From Niallia sp. XMNu-256 (GTDB taxonomy: Bacteria > Bacillota > Bacilli > Bacillales > Cytobacillaceae), in the NCBI RefSeq assembly GCF_036670015.1, contig NZ_CP137636.1, positions 784,501 to 848,500 on the forward strand: a stretch of 64,000 nucleotides of DNA, read 5' to 3'. The notes under the pieces are model-generated. The model was not told where the DNA came from and searched no databases. It worked only from the letters and a program-made list of their open reading frames with translations. The translations under genes were made by a program, and so were the position numbers. This document shows, piece after piece, positions 37,040 to 46,452 of this stretch (positions are counted from its first letter, which is position 1; the number at the start of each line of letters is the position of its first letter).

Positions 37040-38722
37040 TTGGATTTATTACAAACAAGAAAAGAAAAGAGATTGATCTGGGGGGCTTTGCTGATCATTG
37101 CCCTGTTCGTGTCCCCGCTTTTTATATTAGGGGAGAATGCTCATATTCGCGTTCATGATAATTTGGATTCAAACTTAGCCTGGTATAAAGTTTTAAAGGA
37201 AAGTGGTGAAATTTTCGGCTCGATTGGGGCGGTTATTCCACAGATCATGAATGGAAGTTTATCTAGAAACGCATTTGGTACTGAATGGAGTGGGATTGTT
37301 TGGCTTCATTCTCTATTTCCAACAATGTTGGCTTATGCCTTAAGTCAAAGTATTACAAGGGTATTTGCCTTTTTAGGCATGTATTTATTATTGCGGGATC
37401 ACTTTTTAACCAAACAAGAGTGGGCGGTCATTCGCGTTGGGGCGGCTTTAACATTTGCTTTAACTCCTTTTTGGCCATCTGGGATGTTAAGCACATTAGG
37501 GATGCCGCTCGCCTTATGGGCTTTGCTGCATATCCGTAAAGGCAGAATATCGTGGCGGGAATATGCTGTTTTTACTTTGTTGCCACTGTATTCAAGTATT
37601 GTTCTGGGCATGTTCTTTTTTCTATTTGCAATGGGTGTACTATGGTTAGTTGATGTAATTAGAAAAAAGAAGCATAGATGGGCATTTTTAATCGCCCTCG
37701 TCTATATGGGTCTCATTTATATGTTAGTAGAATACAGGCTTGTCCACTCGTTTATTTTTGATGATGAACCAAATAGCAGGGATGAATATATCCATGCACG
37801 ATTAACCTTATGGAGAGTTGTTCGTTTAACCTTTAAAAACTATATGCTTGGTCATACTCATGTGATGACCGTTCATACTTTAGTGATTTTACCATTATTG
37901 TTGATTGCCTTTTTCATTGTTTGGAAGAAGGGCTGGTGGAAACAAGAGAAATCATTCCTGTTTTTATTTATCCTAAATTTCCTATTATCATTATGGTATG
38001 CCTTTTGGTTTTATAAAGGCTGGGAACCGTTAACCCTTAAATTTCACTTTATGAATACGTTTAATTTTGCCCGATTCCACTTTTTGCGGCCTCTTGTCAT
38101 CTATGTTAGCTTTGCTTTAGCATTAAAGATTCTATGGCAAGCTTTATCAAAGTGGAAGTCACTTATTATTTCTGTTTGTGTTGCTGCTCAACTCATTGTA
38201 CTGATTCCATTTAATGAGGAAATTGCTTTTCAATCAAAACCTTCTGTGAAAGAGTTTTATGATGTTAAGCTTTTTTCACAAATAAAGGAATATATCGGCT
38301 TACCGGAAGACCAGTATCGAGTCGCTAGTATCGGTTTGCATCCAGCAATTGCTCAATTTAATGGATTTTACACACTGGACTCTTATAATAATTTTTATCC
38401 ATTAAGCTATAAATATGAGTTTAGAAAAATCATTGAAAACGAGCTGGCAAAAAATAAAACAATCCGAACTTACTATGATGAATGGGGCGGACGTTGCTAT
38501 CTATTTGCTGATGAACTAGGTAAACATTATATGTTTAAGAAGTCATCGAAGAAGAAACTAAAGAATCTTCAATTGCAAACAGATGTTTTTAAGGAAATGG
38601 GTGGACGTTACATCTTCTCAGCGGTCCCGATTATAAATGCGAAAGAGAATCAACTCGTATTAGAAAAAGAATTTACAACAAAAGAGTCTGTATGGAAGAT
38701 TTATTTATATCGAGTGCGATAA
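37040..38722 (+). CDS. ykoS: Polytopic membrane protein, YkoS-like (DUF6044)
   Basis: 560-aa integral membrane protein with about ten helices, resembling YkoS of B. subtilis. The first external loop holds HIRVHDNLDSNLAWYKVLKE, typical of the family and reminiscent of glycosyltransferases that use polyprenyl sugars (GT-C fold). TTG start at 37040 with GAGGTG upstream. Followed 26 bases later by a GT2 glycosyltransferase: the pair likely builds or transfers a surface glycan. Function unproven. Confidence 0.78.
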   Translation: MDLLQTRKEKRLIWGALLIIALFVSPLFILGENAHIRVHDNLDSNLAWYKVLKESGEIFGSIGAVIPQIMNGSLSRNAFGTEWSGIVWLHSLFPTMLAYALSQSITRVFAFLGMYLLLRDHFLTKQEWAVIRVGAALTFALTPFWPSGMLSTLGMPLALWALLHIRKGRISWREYAVFTLLPLYSSIVLGMFFFLFAMGVLWLVDVIRKKKHRWAFLIALVYMGLIYMLVEYRLVHSFIFDDEPNSRDEYIHARLTLWRVVRLTFKNYMLGHTHVMTVHTLVILPLLLIAFFIVWKKGWWKQEKSFLFLFILNFLLSLWYAFWFYKGWEPLTLKFHFMNTFNFARFHFLRPLVIYVSFALALKILWQALSKWKSLIISVCVAAQLIVLIPFNEEIAFQSKPSVKEFYDVKLFSQIKEYIGLPEDQYRVASIGLHPAIAQFNGFYTLDSYNNFYPLSYKYEFRKIIENELAKNKTIRTYYDEWGGRCYLFADELGKHYMFKKSSKKKLKNLQLQTDVFKEMGGRYIFSAVPIINAKENQLVLEKEFTTKESVWKIYLYRVR

Positions 38723-38748
38723 TGGCTGAACAACATGGAGGGAACGAA

Positions 38749-39777
38749 ATGAGTGCACCTGTTGTAACACTTGTTGTGCCTTGTTATAACGAGGAGGAAA
38801 TTCTACCATATACAATTAATCATTTACATGAACTAGTAACAGAGTTCATTCGGGATAGGTTCATTTCAGAAAAAAGTCGGATTTTATTTGTTGATGATGG
38901 CAGTCGAGATGCCACATGGTCGTTGATTTATAAAGCCAGTATTCAGACTGAACATATTCGCGGGTTAAAGCTGGCACGAAACTCCGGACACCAAAATGCG
39001 TTATTAGCAGGGTTGTTTGCTGCAAAAACGGTTTCCGATTGTGTCATATCCCTGGATGCTGATTTACAAGACGACATTGGGGTGGTTCGTTCATTTATTG
39101 AGAAGTTTAAAGAAGGCTACGAGGTCGTATATGGAGTGCGTGATAAAAGAGATACAGATACTATCTTTAAGCGTGTCACTGCTCAAGGGTTTTACAAGTT
39201 TATGGAAAAACTAGGCGTGCCCTTAGTTTATAATCATGCCGATTATAGACTTATGAGTAAACGAGCATTAGATGCATTGGAGCGATTTGATGAAGTGAAT
39301 CTATTTCTACGAGGCATCGTTCCACTAATTGGATTTCAGTCAACATCTGTATATTATGACCGAAAAGAACGGCTTGCAGGTGAGACGAAATATCCGTTAA
39401 AGAAGATGCTTGCATTTGCTTTTAATGGGATAACCTCTTTTTCTGTTACTCCGATTCGCTTTGTTATGTTAACTGGGTGTGCTTTCTTTTTCACGAGTCT
39501 CATTTTTTTAAGTTACTTTTTAATCCTTAAATTTATAGGGGAAACGGAAACAGGCTGGACCTCTTTAATCACCTCGATTTGGTTAATTGGGGGCCTGCAA
39601 TTAATGGCGATAGGTCTTATAGGGGAATACATTGGAAAAGTGTATCAAGAATCAAAGCGCAGGCCTAAATATATCGTTGATGTTGATCTCTTCAATCTTG
39701 GGATCCCACTAGCTGGTGATGATGAACAATCCCGTCAAGAAGAAGGTTCGTTACAAGTATTGCCAAAAATGAATTAA
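38749..39777 (+). CDS. ykoT: Family 2 glycosyltransferase, YkoT-like
   Basis: 342-aa GT2 enzyme of the DPM1/GtrB class: LVVPCYNEEEILPYTI at the start, DDGSRDATW near residue 50, SLDADLQDD near residue 100, then two C-terminal membrane helices (FVMLTGCAFFFTSLIFLSYFLI and LITSIWLIGGLQLMAIGLIGEYIG). It would load sugars on undecaprenyl phosphate at the inner leaflet, for use by the YkoS-like partner. Start at 38749 with GGAGGG 9 bases upstream; an earlier ATG at 38722 overlaps ykoS stop and is less likely. Confidence 0.85.
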   Translation: MSAPVVTLVVPCYNEEEILPYTINHLHELVTEFIRDRFISEKSRILFVDDGSRDATWSLIYKASIQTEHIRGLKLARNSGHQNALLAGLFAAKTVSDCVISLDADLQDDIGVVRSFIEKFKEGYEVVYGVRDKRDTDTIFKRVTAQGFYKFMEKLGVPLVYNHADYRLMSKRALDALERFDEVNLFLRGIVPLIGFQSTSVYYDRKERLAGETKYPLKKMLAFAFNGITSFSVTPIRFVMLTGCAFFFTSLIFLSYFLILKFIGETETGWTSLITSIWLIGGLQLMAIGLIGEYIGKVYQESKRRPKYIVDVDLFNLGIPLAGDDEQSRQEEGSLQVLPKMN

Positions 39778-39781
39778 TAAA

Positions 39782-39830
39782 AAGGCGGTTTCAAAGGTAT
39801 TTATTTGCCCTTTTGAAACCGCCTTGCTTT
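39782..39830. terminator. Bidirectional terminator ykoT / lysine permease
   Basis: Perfect 14-bp arms starting AAGGCGGTTTCAAA and ending TTTGAAACCGCCTT. Confidence 0.85.
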
Positions 39831-39835
39831 ATTTA

Positions 39836-41305
39836 TTAATCATATTCTCGATCTAAATCACATTGTTCAAGTGGAATCAATTTTGACTTTTTCGTCCACT
39901 TATACCCCAACCATACAATTAGAAATAGAGGAAGTCCTACATAAGAAACTAAGATACCATACCAGTCAATCTCATCTCCCATAAAGGCAGGGAAGTTTTG
40001 TCCTAATATAACAATTGCACATAGAACAAAAGCGAATATTGGACCAAAAGGATAGAACTTAGATTGATATGGAAGATCCTTTAAGTCTTTCCCTTGAGCC
40101 ACATAGGCTTTTCGGAATCGATAATGACAAACTGCAATTCCGAGCCAAGCAATAAAGCCTGACATTCCTGATGCATTTAGCAGCCATACATACACAACCC
40201 CTTCTCCAAAAAAGGATGCAAGGAAGGCAAGAGAACCGACAAGAGATGTAACGATTAAAGCGTTAATCGGAACGCCTCTTTTGTTTAACTTGGCTAAAAA
40301 TTTAGGGGCTTTTCCTTCGCGGGCTAAATTCCACAGCATTCTTGTAGAAGCATACATGCCTGAATTTCCTGCTGAAAGAACAGCGGTTAAAATGATCGCG
40401 TTCATTACGGATGCAGCGAAAGCAATTCCAGCCCTTTCGAAAACTAGTGTAAATGGACTCATCGTAACATCGCCGCTCGCGAGATTTTCGTTCGTATATG
40501 GGATCAGTAACCCGATTATTAAAATGGCAAAAATATAAAATAGTAAGATTCTCCAGAACACTTGTTGAATGGCTTTTGGAATATTTTTTTCTGGATCTTC
40601 ACTTTCTCCAGCAGCTGTACCAAGAAGCTCGGTTCCTTGGAACGAGAAACCGGCAGCCATAAACACCCCAAGGATGGCAAGAAATCCACCGTTAAATGGA
40701 GCATCTTCAATAGTAAAGTTGGTAAAACCAACCGCCTCTCCACCTAAAATTCCAAAAATCATTAAGATGCCAGTAATGATAAAGACAATAACGGTAATGA
40801 CCTTAATCAGTGAAAACCAATACTCAGATTCACCAAAACCTTTCACTGAAAGAGTGTTAATGAGAAACATAATAAGGAGGCAAAGACTGCTCCAAATGAT
40901 GGAAGGGGTATCTGGAAACCAAAATTTCATAATTAAGGAGACGGCTGCAAGTTCCGCGGCAATCGTAATTGCCCAGTTATACCAATAGTTCCATCCTAGG
41001 GCAAAACCGAAAGATGGATCAACGAATTTAGTAGCATAGGTACTAAAGCTCCCAGTTACAGGCATGTAAGCAGCCATCTCAGCTAAGCCTGTCATAAGGA
41101 AATAAACCATTGCGCCTATAAGAGCGTATGCTAGGAGGGCCCCACCAGGTCCTGCTGTATGAATCGCACCACCGCTTGCAAGAAACAAACCTGTTCCTAT
41201 ACAGCCTCCTAATGAAATCATCGTTAAGTGTCTGGCTTTTAACCTCCTCTGAAGTCCGCCACTCTTATGATGATCATGATGATGTTTTTCTGTAGATGTT
41301 TGCAT
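39836..41305 (-). CDS. lysP: Amino acid permease, LysP-like
   Basis: 489-aa APC-superfamily permease with twelve hydrophobic segments. The region RRLKARHLTMISLGGCIGTG and ALGWNYWYNWAITIA closely parallel LysP, so lysine is the likely substrate, by proton symport. A histidine-rich N-terminus (EKHHHDHHKSG) is unusual. No lysine riboswitch is evident in the 190 bases upstream, which is worth noting for a lysine transporter in Firmicutes. Confidence 0.85.
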   Translation of the reverse strand: MQTSTEKHHHDHHKSGGLQRRLKARHLTMISLGGCIGTGLFLASGGAIHTAGPGGALLAYALIGAMVYFLMTGLAEMAAYMPVTGSFSTYATKFVDPSFGFALGWNYWYNWAITIAAELAAVSLIMKFWFPDTPSIIWSSLCLLIMFLINTLSVKGFGESEYWFSLIKVITVIVFIITGILMIFGILGGEAVGFTNFTIEDAPFNGGFLAILGVFMAAGFSFQGTELLGTAAGESEDPEKNIPKAIQQVFWRILLFYIFAILIIGLLIPYTNENLASGDVTMSPFTLVFERAGIAFAASVMNAIILTAVLSAGNSGMYASTRMLWNLAREGKAPKFLAKLNKRGVPINALIVTSLVGSLAFLASFFGEGVVYVWLLNASGMSGFIAWLGIAVCHYRFRKAYVAQGKDLKDLPYQSKFYPFGPIFAFVLCAIVILGQNFPAFMGDEIDWYGILVSYVGLPLFLIVWLGYKWTKKSKLIPLEQCDLDREYD

Positions 41306-41493
41306 GTAAAAAACCCCAATTTAAGTTTGATTTTTAATATTATCCCTCGACATTATACTAAATCACCTATAAATTTCAATGGAAAATATGTGAAGTGTAG
41401 GTAAGTAGCAGGACTTTTTGGTTACTCCTATACACTATGATACCAATATGATATCATAATGATAGTAAATAGATATTAGAAAGGGTGGCTTTT

Positions 41494-42355
41494 ATGAGGG
41501 AAAAGGATATTTATAAGGTAAATGGATTTATTGGTGTCCTTATTGAAATCATCTTGCTTTTTGGAACAATTTTCTCTATCCTAACATTTACTTCAAGTGG
41601 CAGTATTCCTACATTGATTTTTGGAATTTTACTTCTTCTTTTATTCCTTTTATTGACAACAGGGTTTTCCATCATTCAACCAAATCAAGCAAAGGTATTT
41701 ACGCTTTTTGGGAATTATTTAGGTGTGATCAAGCAAGAAGGATTTTGGTTTTCATTTCCTTTGACCGTAAGAAATAATGTATCGCTACGCGTTATTAACT
41801 TTAATAGTGATAAATTAAAGGTAAATGATCTTGAAGGAAATCCGATTGAAATTGCGGCAGTTGTCGTTTATAAAGTATTTGATTCAGCGAAAGCGGTATT
41901 TGATGTAGAAGATTATGAAGAATTTGTTCATATACAAAGTGAAACAGGGTTACGTCATATCGCTAGTCAGTACCCTTATGATAATTTCAATAATGATCTG
42001 GAAATCTCACTGCGACAACATTCAGATGAGGTTGGTGAAAAGATCTTCAAAGAAGATTGTCAGTTGCTGGTGTAGAGATTATTGAGGCAAGAATTATGCA
42101 TTTGGCAAATTCTAGTGAAATTGCTCATTCGATGCTGCAAAGACAACAAGCGAGAGCAGTCTTAGCGGCAAGGAAGGTAATTGTCGATGGAGCCGTTTCT
42201 ATGGTAAAATCAGCTATTGATCAGTTAAATGCAGAACAAGTGGTTGAGCTTGATGAAGAGAAGAGAAAAAGGCACAAATGGTAAATAATCTCTTAGTAGC
42301 TCTAGTTTCAGATAAAGGAAATCAACCAATTATTAATACGGGAAGCATTTATTAA
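41494..42355 (+). pseudogene. SPFH/stomatin-like protein, two frameshifts
   Basis: The first frame encodes two N-terminal membrane helices and an SPFH domain (QAKVFTLFGNYLGVIKQEG to ISLRQHSDEVGE). Near 42040 the reading continues in another frame with DLQRRLSVAGVEIIEARI and LQRQQARAVLAARK, and near 42270 in a third with [16 protein letters not shown] ending at 42355. All parts are recognisable, so the breaks are recent or are sequencing errors. Intact homologues of ~285 aa are paired with the small Arc-like gene that follows. Confidence 0.85.
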
Positions 42356-42369
42356 GGTTGTGATATACG

Positions 42370-42525
42370 GTGCCGGAAAAAAAGCGCTATTTACTTCGGG
42401 TTGATCAAAATGTATATGATGCCCTTGAAAAATGGGCAAGTGATGAACTTAGAAGTGTAAATGCTCAAATCGAAATTATCCTGAAAAAAGCACTAAAAGA
42501 AGCAGGACGAACAAAAGAAGAGTAA
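42370..42525 (+). CDS. Small Arc/ribbon-helix-helix-like protein
   Basis: 51-aa protein starting with GTG: VPEKKRYLLRVDQNVYDALEK, then WASDELRSVNAQIEIIL. This is the beta-strand plus two-helix pattern of Arc-type DNA-binding proteins. It starts 14 bases after the SPFH gene end, and such pairs occur in bacilli. Likely an autoregulator or a small partner of the SPFH protein. The start codon follows a TTAAGGTTGTG stretch that gives a weak ribosome site. Confidence 0.75.
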   Translation: MPEKKRYLLRVDQNVYDALEKWASDELRSVNAQIEIILKKALKEAGRTKEE

Positions 42526-42528
42526 AAG

Positions 42529-42577
42529 TTAGGTGCGAGACACTTCCATAAACTGGATGTTGGCTCGCACCTAAAGT
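42529..42577 (+). terminator. Hairpin after SPFH-Arc pair
   Basis: Perfect 11-bp arms TTAGGTGCGAG / CTCGCACCTAA with a 24-base loop. No clear T-run, so termination is probable but not certain. Confidence 0.55.
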
Positions 42578-42613
42578 TATATTTGAATAATTTAAAATAT
42601 TATATAAATGTAA

Positions 42614-42627
42614 TGAAAACGTTTTAA
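42614..42627 (+). promoter_or_regulatory. Possible cre (CcpA) site upstream of brnQ
   Basis: TGAAAACGTTTTAA fits the cre consensus except for one position near the 3' end. It lies ~190 bases before the brnQ start in a 240-base AT-rich leader where no T-box or other riboswitch was seen. Confidence 0.3.
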
Positions 42628-42817
42628 AAATAGACAAAATTCACTTTTGTACATGAAAGTTGGAATTTTTTATTTTTATTTTAAAATAGCTATTTACTTT
42701 TTTGGTTTTTGTGTAATAATAAGCAATATCTTTTATGGCTTTATTCACAAATGGTTCAATAATACCAAATTGTTAGAATATTACGATAGAGCCTAACTAC
42801 TTAAGGGGGCGAACAAA

Positions 42818-44170
42818 ATGAGTTCAAAAAAAATGTCAACAGGTGATATGGTAGCCATTGGGCTTATGCTCTTTGCCCTATTCTTTGGCGCAGGAAACTT
42901 AATTTTCCCACCAGCACTAGGACAAGCAGCCGGAACTAACTTTTGGCCAGCAATTATAGGATTTTTATTAACAGGTGTAGGTTTACCATTGCTAGGTGTA
43001 CTTGCAATCGGGTTATCAGGTCATGATCACTTACAATCAATGGCAAATCGAATTAATCCTACTTTCTCATTAATCTTTACTGTAATCTTATATCTTTCAA
43101 TCGGGCCGTTCTTTGCGATTCCACGTACAGGGACAGTATCGTACGAAATTGGGATAAAACCATTTTTACCAGCAACAACAGGTGGTTTTGATATTGGATT
43201 ATTAATTTATACAATCGTATTTTTCGGTATTGTAGGGTGGTTATCCCTTAATCCTAGTAAAATTGTTGATCGTGTTGGTAAATTAATGACTCCCGTATTA
43301 TTAATTGCTCTTTTGGTTCTATTAGTGGCTACATTCGTAAATCCAATTGACAAATCTATGGCACCAATTGGAGATTATATTGATAATTCATTCTTTAAAG
43401 GCTTCCAAGAAGGCTACTTAACAATGGATACACTTGCATCCCTAGTTTTTGGAATTATCGTTATTAATGCTATTAAAGCAAAAGGTGTAACAGATACGAA
43501 AAAAATTGCAAGTCTTACACTTAAGTCAGGTTTAATCGCAGCAGGTTGTTTAGGATTTATTTACTTAGGTCTAGGATATCTAGGGAATACTGCAAACTTT
43601 GCTGCAGGGGAAGCTAATAATGGTCCTACGATCTTAACAGAAGCGTCAGCTGCACATTTTGGAATTTATGGAAATATCATTTTAGGATTAGCTATTATTT
43701 TTGCTTGCTTAACAACAGCCATTGGCTTAATTACATCATGTGCGAGTTATTTCCAAACGATCTTCCCACGCTTAACGTACAAACAGTTAGCGATTATCTT
43801 TACTTTATTTAGTGCGGCAATCGCAAATATTGGTTTAAGTCAATTAATCACGATTTCAGTTCCTGTTCTAGTCGCTATTTATCCAATTGCGATCGTATTA
43901 ATCTTCTTAACCTTTGCTGAACCACTTTTCAAAGGCCGTGTAGAAGTTTATCGATATAGTTTACTGTTGACTGGGATTGTCAGTGTTATTGATGGGATTA
44001 AAGCAGCGGGACTTCCTTTGGGTGGTCTATACGATTCGTTAGGTGCAATCTTACCATTATTTGATGCTGGGATGGGTTGGTTGCTTCCGGCGCTTGTAGG
44101 TGCAGTTCTTGGATATGTAATCTCTTTAACACGTAATTCTGATCCAAAGGAATTAAAAAAAGCAAACTAA
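42818..44170 (+). CDS. brnQ: Branched-chain amino acid transporter BrnQ
   Basis: 450-aa LIV-II family symporter with about twelve membrane segments. Family signatures: GLMLFALFFGAGNLIFPP at the start, IGPFFAIPRTGTVSYEIG near residue 98, and TTAIGLITSCASYFQ near residue 310. Imports Leu, Ile, Val with Na+ or H+. AAGGGGGCG precedes the ATG. Monocistronic with a strong terminator. Confidence 0.94.
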   Translation: MSSKKMSTGDMVAIGLMLFALFFGAGNLIFPPALGQAAGTNFWPAIIGFLLTGVGLPLLGVLAIGLSGHDHLQSMANRINPTFSLIFTVILYLSIGPFFAIPRTGTVSYEIGIKPFLPATTGGFDIGLLIYTIVFFGIVGWLSLNPSKIVDRVGKLMTPVLLIALLVLLVATFVNPIDKSMAPIGDYIDNSFFKGFQEGYLTMDTLASLVFGIIVINAIKAKGVTDTKKIASLTLKSGLIAAGCLGFIYLGLGYLGNTANFAAGEANNGPTILTEASAAHFGIYGNIILGLAIIFACLTTAIGLITSCASYFQTIFPRLTYKQLAIIFTLFSAAIANIGLSQLITISVPVLVAIYPIAIVLIFLTFAEPLFKGRVEVYRYSLLLTGIVSVIDGIKAAGLPLGGLYDSLGAILPLFDAGMGWLLPALVGAVLGYVISLTRNSDPKELKKAN

Positions 44171-44178
44171 CATAGAAA

Positions 44179-44212
44179 GGTGATCTCTAAGGTTGAGATC
44201 ATCTTTTTTTTG
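44179..44212 (+). terminator. Terminator after brnQ
   Basis: Inverted repeat AGGTGATCTC / GAGATCATCT followed by T8. Confidence 0.85.
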
Positions 44213-44289
44213 GGAATTCTAGTCTTTTGCTTCCAATTTGTCCCTTTTCAACATATACATATAATAAAAGAAACAAGGGGGAACGAAAG

Positions 44290-45204
44290 ATGATTGAAAA
44301 ACTATCAAAAAATTTCTTCCTTTCTATTTCTAAAAACGGTTTACTCAACAGAGCAGCCAAACGATGGGGCTTAAGGCTTGGAGCATCCCAAGTAGTCGCA
44401 GGGGATTGTATTGACAGCATGGTTAAATATGTAAAGGAACTAAATGACCAGGGGTTTGTTACTACCCTTGATCATCTAGGTGAGTTTGTGACGAGTAGGG
44501 CTGAAGCCATTGAGGCAACAAATCAAAACATAAAAGCATTAGAAACAATTGCAAAGGAAGGGTTAAACAGCCAATTGTCGGTTAAGTTAACGGGGCTTGG
44601 ATACGATGTTGATAGGGATTTATGTATTCAAAATATGGATCGAATTCTAAATACGGCAAAGAACCATCAAATATTTGTGACGATTGACATGGAAGATTAT
44701 AATCATTGTGAGGGGACGCTAGATATTTTAAAAGAGTTACGAAAAACTTATACAAACGTGGGAACGGTCATTCAAGCCTATCTTTTTCGGTCAGAACAAG
44801 ATGTGAGAGAATTAGAAGGGATTCCACTTAGGTTAGTTAAAGGTGCATATAAAGAGTCAAAGGAAGTTGCTATTCAAGATAAACAGAAGATTGACGATAA
44901 CTTTCTTCAATTAATAAAGCTCCATCTATTAAGTGGCAGCTTTACAGCTATTGCCACTCACGATCATCGCATGATCGAAAAGGTAATTGAGTTTGTCAAT
45001 GAACAATCGATACCAAAAGATCGGTTTGAGTTTCAAATGCTATATGGTTTTAGAAAAGAGTTACAACATGAACTCATAAAAGCAGGCTATTCAATGAGAG
45101 TTTATGTCCCATATGGTAAAGATTGGTTTGCTTATTATATGCGGAGATTAGCGGAAAGACCACAAAATATCAGTTTTGCTTTAAGAGGGTTTTTTTCAAG
45201 ATAA
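44290..45204 (+). CDS. fadM: Proline dehydrogenase (PutB/FadM family)
   Basis: 304-aa monofunctional FAD-linked proline dehydrogenase, oxidising proline to P5C. TIM barrel with ATNQNIKALETIAKEG, SVKLTGLGYD, RLVKGAYKESKEVA near residue 195, ATHDHRMIEK, and the C-terminal YYMRRLAERPQN that contacts substrate carboxylate. Start at 44290 after AAGGGGGAACG; the in-frame upstream start at 44227 would begin inside the intergenic region. Its partner P5C dehydrogenase is not nearby. Confidence 0.92.
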   Translation: MIEKLSKNFFLSISKNGLLNRAAKRWGLRLGASQVVAGDCIDSMVKYVKELNDQGFVTTLDHLGEFVTSRAEAIEATNQNIKALETIAKEGLNSQLSVKLTGLGYDVDRDLCIQNMDRILNTAKNHQIFVTIDMEDYNHCEGTLDILKELRKTYTNVGTVIQAYLFRSEQDVRELEGIPLRLVKGAYKESKEVAIQDKQKIDDNFLQLIKLHLLSGSFTAIATHDHRMIEKVIEFVNEQSIPKDRFEFQMLYGFRKELQHELIKAGYSMRVYVPYGKDWFAYYMRRLAERPQNISFALRGFFSR

Positions 45205-45287
45205 AGGAAAAAGACATTTGATTATACAAGGTTTGGAGCTTACACGATAATACATCATTAATAATTGCAATAAGAAAGGGACTTAAA

Positions 45288-45878
45288 ATGAGAGCTGTAA
45301 AATATCTGCTAATAATCATGTTTGTATTTGTAACCGTTTACATTATTAAGGACAATAATACAGAGTCTACTCCAACCATCTATGATGTAATATCAGAGAA
45401 CAAGGAAGTCCGCTTAATGATCGCGACTGACTTACACTATTTATCTCCAAGCCTTGTTGAACAAGGCGATCTATTTAAGAAGGTGTATCAAAATGGCGAT
45501 GGAAAACAGGTTCATTATATTAGTGAAATAATAGATGCTTTTATTGCAGAAGTAATTAAGGAGAAGCCAGATGCACTAATATTAAGTGGTGATTTAACTC
45601 TTAATGGTGAGAAGAAAAGCCATCAAGAATTAGTGAAAAAGCTGAAGGAAGTTAAACAAAATGGGATTTCTATTATGGTTATACCGGGAAATCATGATAT
45701 TAATAATTACTATGCAAGTGGATTTGCGAAGAAGACTTCCTATCCTGTTGATTTTATAGGAGAGAATTATTTTCGAGACCTATACGGACCGTTCGGTTTC
45801 GATCAAGCCATTTACAAGATCCTCATTCATTAAGTTATGTAATCCCTTTGACTGAAAATATATGGATTTTTATGAATT
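45288..45878 (+). pseudogene. Metallophosphoesterase, N-terminal part, frameshifted and cut by IS
   Basis: Opens with a membrane anchor (AVKYLLIIMFVFVTVYI) and a calcineurin-like domain: LMIATDLHYLSPSL, ALILSGDLTLNGEK, VIPGNHDINNYY. The frame ends at 45833, but one frame over the sequence continues as DPHSLSYVIPLTENIWIFMN, so a base was lost near 45817. Homology stops at 45878 where the IS200/IS605 element begins. The remaining half of the protein is missing, so this gene is dead. Confidence 0.85.
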
Positions 45879-46044
45879 AGGCGAGAACACTCGTGACTTC
45901 AGTCATGAGATGAATCGGATTCGGATAGGGCTTGGCTTATGCCATGTCACCTATCTGACATATGTTCAATTTAAAGTTGCATAAAGGAACCGATATTTCA
46001 TTTGAATTTTCTGACATATGTTATCGTAGAATTGAGGTGGTCAT

Positions 46045-46444
46045 ATGGCAGAAGTTAAACGTGTAGAGGGTATGTGTACTCCATTCAATACCATGTTGTA
46101 TGGTGTGTAAAATATCGCCATAAAGTATTAATGGATGATAAAGATATATGATTAAGGGAAATTCTTCATCAAATTGCGACGGATAATGGCTTTGCAATCT
46201 TAGAAATTGAAAGTGATAGTGACCATATTCATCTCTACTTGATTGTACCCCGCAACATTCCATTCCATCTATTATGAAAGCATTAAAAGGTGTATCTGCG
46301 AGATTACTATTTAAGGAATTTCCCATTTTAAAAAGGAAATTATGGGGCGGTCAACTTTGGAATCCATCTTATTTTGTCGCAACGGTTAGTGAACATACAA
46401 AATCACAAATTCGGCAATACATTCAAAATCAGAAAGTGAGGTGA
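46045..46444 (+). pseudogene. tnpA: IS200-type Y1 transposase TnpA, multiply broken
   Basis: Fragments in different frames match the Y1 transposase: MAEVKRVEG, then HKVLMDDKD, ILHQIATDNGFAILEIESDSDHIHL (HUH-type motif region with HIH), MKALKGVSARLLFKEFP, LWGGQLWNPSYFVATV and [10 protein letters not shown] with the catalytic-Tyr helix. Several frameshifts and stops lie between, so no active enzyme can be made from this copy. Confidence 0.85.
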
Positions 46445-46452
46445 ATTTTAAA

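Noticed and set aside
41306-41493. Lysine riboswitch upstream of the LysP-like gene
   Set aside because: The gap is only about 190 bases and no L-box core or terminator is visible.
42578-42817. T-box leader upstream of brnQ
   Set aside because: No conserved T-box sequence or terminator hairpin is seen in these 240 bases.
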